The position numbers and the translations under genes were made by a program. Below are positions 5,736-8,420 of a stretch of 8,420 nucleotides of DNA, piece by piece. The notes below the pieces were generated by a model that was not told where the DNA came from, made no database searches, and was given only the letters and a program-made list of their open reading frames with translations. Source of the DNA: Synergistaceae bacterium (lineage in GTDB: Bacteria > Synergistota > Synergistia > Synergistales > Synergistaceae); contig JAISRP010000306.1 of the NCBI GenBank assembly GCA_031273585.1, positions 1 through 8,420 on the forward strand, in the 5' to 3' direction. Position 1 is the stretch's first letter. Every line of letters starts with the position of its first letter.

Positions 5736-6323
5736 ATGACCGGCAAGAAGAACATTGGCGCGGAGATCGCGTTCTGTGCGACTCCTATCGTCCTCTGCGG
5801 GACGTACGACGCCAGGGAGAGGCCCAACTTGGCCACCCTGGCCTGGGCTGGCATCTGCTGCAGCAAGCCGCCGGCGGTGCAAATATCCCTGCAGCGGCCA
5901 AGATACACATACTCCTCGATAGTCGAGAGGCGTGAGTTCACGGTCAACATCCCGTCCTCGTCTCAGGCGGTCGCGGCAGACTACTGTGGGCTCGTCTCTG
6001 GAAGCGGCGCCGACAAGTTCGCTGCCGCCGGGCTGACGCCCAGGCGCGGCGAGTTCGTCAACGCGCCGCTGGTGGCCGAGTTCCCGATAGGCATCGAGTG
6101 CAGGGTGATTCACACGCTGGAGATAGGATCTCACGTCCTCTTCGTGGGCGAGATACTCGCCTCCTGGGTGAGCGAGGACTGTCTCGGCCCAGACGGCAAG
6201 ACGGACCCGTCGCTCGCGTCCCCCCTGCTCTTTTCGCCGCTCGGAAGGGGTTATCACCCGATTGGAAATTCCGTCGGCAGGGCGTTCGACATTGGGAAGG
6301 CGCTTATCAGGGGGGAAGAGTGA
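5736..6323 (+). CDS. Flavin reductase-like FMN-binding split-barrel protein
   Basis: A cytoplasmic FMN-binding protein of the flavin reductase-like family, expected to use NAD(P)H to reduce a flavin or to pass electrons to a partner; the true partner is unknown. It has 195 residues, usual for the family. Landmarks are the N-terminal ATPIVLCGTYD (15-25), PNLATLAWAGICCSKPP (30-46), which forms part of the FMN phosphate site, REFTVNIPS (66-74), DYCGLVSGSGADKF (82-95), and the dimer-side strands ECRVIHTLEIGSHVLFVGEI (121-140). The frame is also open from an ATG at 5715, but no ribosome site precedes that. GAAGGGGG (5717-5724) lies 11 bases before the ATG at 5736, where homologues normally start. 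The acetyltransferase gene begins at the base after its stop codon. It has no rubredoxin tail, unlike the other split-barrel protein at 7088-7729. Confidence 0.88.
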   Translation: MTGKKNIGAEIAFCATPIVLCGTYDARERPNLATLAWAGICCSKPPAVQISLQRPRYTYSSIVERREFTVNIPSSSQAVAADYCGLVSGSGADKFAAAGLTPRRGEFVNAPLVAEFPIGIECRVIHTLEIGSHVLFVGEILASWVSEDCLGPDGKTDPSLASPLLFSPLGRGYHPIGNSVGRAFDIGKALIRGEE

Positions 6324-6884
6324 ATGGGCGGCACTTTTCCGGTGCTCAAGACCGATGACTTCATCCTCCGGGAGCTGACGGAGGACGACCTCGGGGCGAT
6401 AAGCTCGATATGGAGCAGCCCGAAGGTCACCGAGATGATGTCGAGCGGCCCTCTGTCTCACGAGGACTCGGTCCAGATGCTCTACGTGCTGAGCTCCCTC
6501 TGGAACAACGACGCCGGCATCCGGTGGGGCGTGGAGCACGAGGGACGGCTCATCGGGACCTGCGGTTTTCACAACATAAACAAGGGGCTCAGGCGCGCGG
6601 AGTTAGGCTATGAGCTGAACTACGAGTACTGGGGCAGGGGGTTCATGAGGCTCGCCCTGCGTCCCGTGCTGGATTACGGATTTAACATAATGAGGTTCGA
6701 GCGGATCGAGGCGTTTCTGAACGTGGACAACGACAGGTCCGCCGGGCTCCTGCTGAAACTGGCCTTCAAGCTGGAGGGGACGCTTCGCGATTACGCCCGC
6801 ACCCCAAAGGGACTGATCGACCAGAATTGCTTCTCGCTCCTAAAGCGCGACTGGCTGGCTCTCCAGCAGTCCTGCGCAGAGTAA
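6324..6884 (+). CDS. GNAT acetyltransferase, RimJ/RimL type
   Basis: A 186-residue acetyl-CoA-dependent N-acetyltransferase of the Acetyltransf_3 (RimJ/RimL) group. These enzymes modify N-terminal amines of ribosomal proteins or small amines; this one's substrate is not known. The fold starts with LKTDDFILRELTEDDL (8-23). The core strand is IRWGVEHEGRLIGTCGFH (66-83), and the acetyl-CoA site is LGYELNYEYWGRGFM (94-108), with the YWGRGFM turn. It is followed by FERIEAFLNVDNDRSAGLLLKLAFKLEGTLRDY (125-157), containing the typical 'N.xN..S..(L)(L)..GF..EG..R' block with Lys-Leu-Ala-Phe in place of the common Leu-Gly-Phe. Its ATG follows the TGA of the flavin reductase gene without a gap, and a GGGGGAAGAG ribosome site lies inside that gene, so the pair is almost certainly one operon. 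No strong plus-strand terminator was found after it. Confidence 0.9.
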   Translation: MGGTFPVLKTDDFILRELTEDDLGAISSIWSSPKVTEMMSSGPLSHEDSVQMLYVLSSLWNNDAGIRWGVEHEGRLIGTCGFHNINKGLRRAELGYELNYEYWGRGFMRLALRPVLDYGFNIMRFERIEAFLNVDNDRSAGLLLKLAFKLEGTLRDYARTPKGLIDQNCFSLLKRDWLALQQSCAE

Positions 6885-6943
6885 CCCGGAGGTGTGACGC
6901 CGCACCGGGCGATGCGTCGGAGGTCTGCCGCCCCCAGGCATAC

Positions 6944-6992
6944 AAAAAACCTCCGATTTTGCGCCGGCGCATTGCGCCGTCTCGGAGGTTTA
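6944..6992 (-). terminator. Intrinsic terminator serving the rubredoxin-fusion gene
   Basis: Arms AAACCTCCGA (6947-6956) and TCGGAGGTTT (6982-6991) form a 10-bp stem. The enclosed region contains an inner GGCGCA/TGCGCC pairing (6966-6978). On the minus strand the stem runs directly into GGTTTTTTG, a good U tract, about 95 bases after the stop of the gene ending at 7088. On the plus strand the following bases (TACTCAG) are poor, so termination of the GNAT gene there would be weak. Confidence 0.75.
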
Positions 6993-7087
6993 CTCAGCCC
7001 AGCAGGAAACGCCAAGATGATATCCCGCCATTCGAGGCCGCGGTGCCGAGCTGTTTTTTTATCCCTCAGGCATCTAAACGTTCCGCA

Positions 7088-7729
7088 TCACATCTTCTCG
7101 AACTTATCCTTTCCCACCCCGCAGAGCGGGCAGGTCCAATCTCCCGGCAGATCCTCGAAGGGCGTGTCGCCCTCGTAGACGTGTCCGCAAACGGAGCACT
7201 GCCACTTGTCACCCCTTGCCGGCGGGGTCCCGCTCTCCTTGAACTTCTGAAACGCGTCGTAAGCCGCTTTTTTCATCGTCTTTTGATAGTTGCCGAATAT
7301 GAGGGGCTCTCCGTCGCCGCACACGGCGTCCGTCACCACGGAGAAGAACGCGCTGTGCGTCGCGAGCTCGACCGTGTCCTTGACCTTGCACCTGACGTAG
7401 GACGCGGCCCCTTCGATCTGCGGAAGACCATCCACGATGGTATGAGGCACGTTGGCCCACTTGTCGGCGACTCGGGCGGACTGAAAACCGAAGTTCGCGA
7501 CGACGAACGGGTCCACCGTCACCGGCAGCACCGATATCGAGAACGCGCCCGACGATTTTATGAGCTCGTTCGTGTAGTTTCCCTTGATGGAACAGAGGAT
7601 CAGAGTCGGCGGATCGTCGGAGCTTGCCTGCACGAGCGCGTCGACTATACAGCCGCCCAGCTTGTCCCCATGTTTAACGCCGATGACGTAAAGCCCGTAG
7701 GAAAATTTGTACAGCGCCGTAAGATCCAT
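7088..7729 (-). CDS. hrb: High-molecular-weight rubredoxin (flavin reductase-rubredoxin fusion)
   Basis: This 213-residue cytoplasmic electron carrier joins an FMN-binding flavin reductase-like domain (about 1-155, beginning [17 protein letters not shown]) to a rubredoxin domain (176-213). The rubredoxin part holds CSVCG (178-182) and CPLCG (200-204), the four Cys that bind one iron, plus the family's PFEDLPGDW (190-198). In Moorella this architecture is known as Hrb: it takes electrons from NAD(P)H and feeds an A-type flavodiiron protein that reduces NO or O2. No such partner is in this window, so that use is inferred. The frame stays open to an ATG at 7879, inside the repeat R3. The ATG at 7729 is preceded by GAGGTGG 7 bases upstream (complement of 7737-7743) and matches homologue starts, so I use it. 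It is monocistronic, with promoter and terminator both visible. Confidence 0.92.
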   Translation of the reverse strand: MDLTALYKFSYGLYVIGVKHGDKLGGCIVDALVQASSDDPPTLILCSIKGNYTNELIKSSGAFSISVLPVTVDPFVVANFGFQSARVADKWANVPHTIVDGLPQIEGAASYVRCKVKDTVELATHSAFFSVVTDAVCGDGEPLIFGNYQKTMKKAAYDAFQKFKESGTPPARGDKWQCSVCGHVYEGDTPFEDLPGDWTCPLCGVGKDKFEKM

Positions 7730-7778
7730 TACGGAACCACCTCTTTTCACAGATTTTAAATTACCTTGAGCATATGCG

Positions 7779-7798
7779 ATTATAGCACAAAACGTCAA
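7779..7798 (-). promoter_or_regulatory. Probable extended -10 promoter of the rubredoxin-fusion gene
   Basis: On the minus strand TGCTATAAT (7779-7787) is a perfect extended -10 about 50 bases before the start codon. A TTGACG (7793-7798) just upstream is too close for that -10 but could pair with TATGCT 18 bases downstream. The palindrome GCATATGC (7770-7777) falls near the expected transcription start and might be an operator. The extended -10 reading is preferred. Confidence 0.5.
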
Positions 7799-7816
7799 AA
7801 GCCGCGAAGCCAGGAC

Positions 7817-7975
7817 AAAACCTTGGGGCTCCGCCCCAAGCCCCGCCAGGGAGCAGGGCTCCCTGGACCCTTTTTTCATTTTTTTTGATTTTCGCCATGC
7901 GGGCGGAAATCAAAAAAAATAAATGGGGGTCCGGGGGACTGGTCCCCCGGCGGGTGCGGGCGGCGCCCGCGGTCC
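7817..7975 (-). repeat. Complete copy R3 of the multi-hairpin repeat, inverted relative to R2
   Basis: Reading the minus strand, this 159-bp element reproduces R2 module by module. GCGGGC/GCCCGC stem (7956-7970). CCGGGGGAC/GTCCCCCGG stem (7931-7950). T/A-rich stem with one mismatch and a 5-base loop (left arm 7879-7896, right arm 7902-7919). A complete CCAGGGAGC/GCTCCCTGG stem (7846-7866). The shared GC-rich tail (7819-7847). It lies in the intergenic region between the divergent rubredoxin-fusion gene and the gene at 8149, a place where a terminator has no obvious use for either gene. This argues that the element is an inserted or structural repeat rather than a plain terminator. Confidence 0.88.
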
Positions 7976-8054
7976 TGTCCCCGCTGATTTGCATCGGGCG
8001 CAAAATCTGGGAGAAAGTCCTTTGAAAAACGCGCGTATCGGGAAAATTAAAGGT

Positions 8055-8060
8055 TATAAT
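8055..8060 (+). promoter_or_regulatory. Possible -10 box for the gene at 8149
   Basis: A perfect TATAAT hexamer lies about 90 bases before the start codon, just beyond R3. No convincing -35 lies 16-18 bases upstream. The leader between (8061-8134) contains only a short GCGG/CCGC stem. Confidence 0.35.
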
Positions 8061-8148
8061 AGTGAGATTGAATCGTTGCAATATCATGGGACATACCGGC
8101 TGTCAAGCGGACGGAAGCCGCGAACACTCAAATCAGGGAGGCACAGTA

Positions 8149-8420
8149 ATGAGCACACAGGGCTGCTACAAAGATCCGGAGAGTTTTGCAAAGCTGAACA
8201 AGAAAACGCCGATTCGCACGACCATAGAGTCGGCATTTTATGGAAACAACGTGGTGCACGTACCGGACGTGGAGACGGCTTACAGGCTCGCGAAGGCGAG
8301 CCCGGGAACCGTGGAGCTGACGGGGATGCCGGTTCACAGGGCGACCGAGCTGGGGCTGCCGGCGGACGCAAACGTCCTGCTCTTCAACGACGGCGCGGTG
8401 TTCGGGCGCTGCGCGGCCGC
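8149..8420 (+). CDS. 5' part of an unrecognised gene, cut by the window edge
   Basis: The frame is open from the ATG at 8149 to the end of the window, giving 90 complete codons and no stop. AGGGAGG (8135-8141) lies 7 bases upstream, so the start is well supported. The product begins MSTQGCYKDPESFAKLNKKT, then HVPDVETAYRLAKASPGTVE, and near the cut LPADANVLLFNDGAVFGRCA. It has no signal peptide or membrane segment in the visible part; the mixed beta/alpha spacing suggests a soluble enzyme. I do not recognise a family. Codon use (GTG, CTG, ATA, AGG) matches the other genes. It is transcribed away from the rubredoxin-fusion gene, with R3 between them. Confidence 0.8.
   Translation, partial: MSTQGCYKDPESFAKLNKKTPIRTTIESAFYGNNVVHVPDVETAYRLAKASPGTVELTGMPVHRATELGLPADANVLLFNDGAVFGRCAA

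Noticed and set aside
5508..6572. 354-codon minus-strand frame
   Set aside because: It is antisense to both the flavin reductase and acetyltransferase genes, rich in Arg/His/Pro as expected for a shadow, with no recognisable domain.
6827..7759. 310-codon plus-strand frame
   Set aside because: It is antisense to the rubredoxin-fusion gene and crosses that gene's terminator; Arg-rich shadow composition.
7730..7879. N-terminal extension of the rubredoxin-fusion protein to the ATG at 7879
   Set aside because: The added 50 residues come from repeat R3 and promoter sequence; the ribosome site and homologue start point to 7729.

Overview
The window looks like chromosomal DNA from a GC-rich anaerobic bacterium. 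The coding regions favour G/C at third positions but use ATA (Ile) and AGG (Arg) freely. The gene content (a rubredoxin-fused flavoprotein, a YfcC-type carrier, a di-Mop molybdate-binding protein) fits an obligate anaerobe. Synergistota (Cloacibacillus/Synergistes type) is my best guess, because this codon habit and GC-rich dispersed repeats of this kind occur there, but no marker gene in the window proves it.

Layout. Positions 1-450 hold a decayed, internally deleted transposase on the minus strand, probably ISAzo13 family. A partial copy of a dispersed repeat (R1) follows, in the leader of a two-gene plus-strand unit: a MATE efflux pump (747-2162) and a very short YjdJ-type GNAT protein (2166-2444). 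After an AT-rich gap come a YfcC/DcuC-type carrier (2699-4099) and a stand-alone di-Mop molybdate-binding protein (4219-4650). Next is a complete 157-bp multi-hairpin repeat (R2, 4665-4821), a strong bidirectional terminator, and a small unrecognised basic protein on the minus strand (4938-5246). A gene-poor gap (5247-5735) precedes a flavin reductase-like protein (5736-6323) with a RimJ/RimL-type acetyltransferase directly behind it (6324-6884). Facing these on the minus strand, behind its own terminator, is a flavin reductase-rubredoxin fusion (high-molecular-weight rubredoxin, 7088-7729). Upstream of that gene, in a divergent intergenic region, lies the second complete repeat (R3, 7817-7975), inverted relative to R2. 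A further plus-strand gene starts at 8149 and runs off the window; I do not recognise it.

How the genes fit together. This is an accessory or housekeeping mix rather than one pathway: two transporters, two acetyltransferases, molybdate handling and two FMN-binding split-barrel proteins. The rubredoxin fusion most likely passes electrons from NAD(P)H to an A-type flavoprotein elsewhere in the genome, for O2 or NO removal.

The most unusual signal is the repeat family. Two full copies, inverted and about 3 kb apart, each form a chain of potential hairpins. One stem differs between copies by a paired (compensatory) change, which hints at selection on folded RNA or single-stranded DNA. I saw no CRISPR array, tRNA or rRNA.
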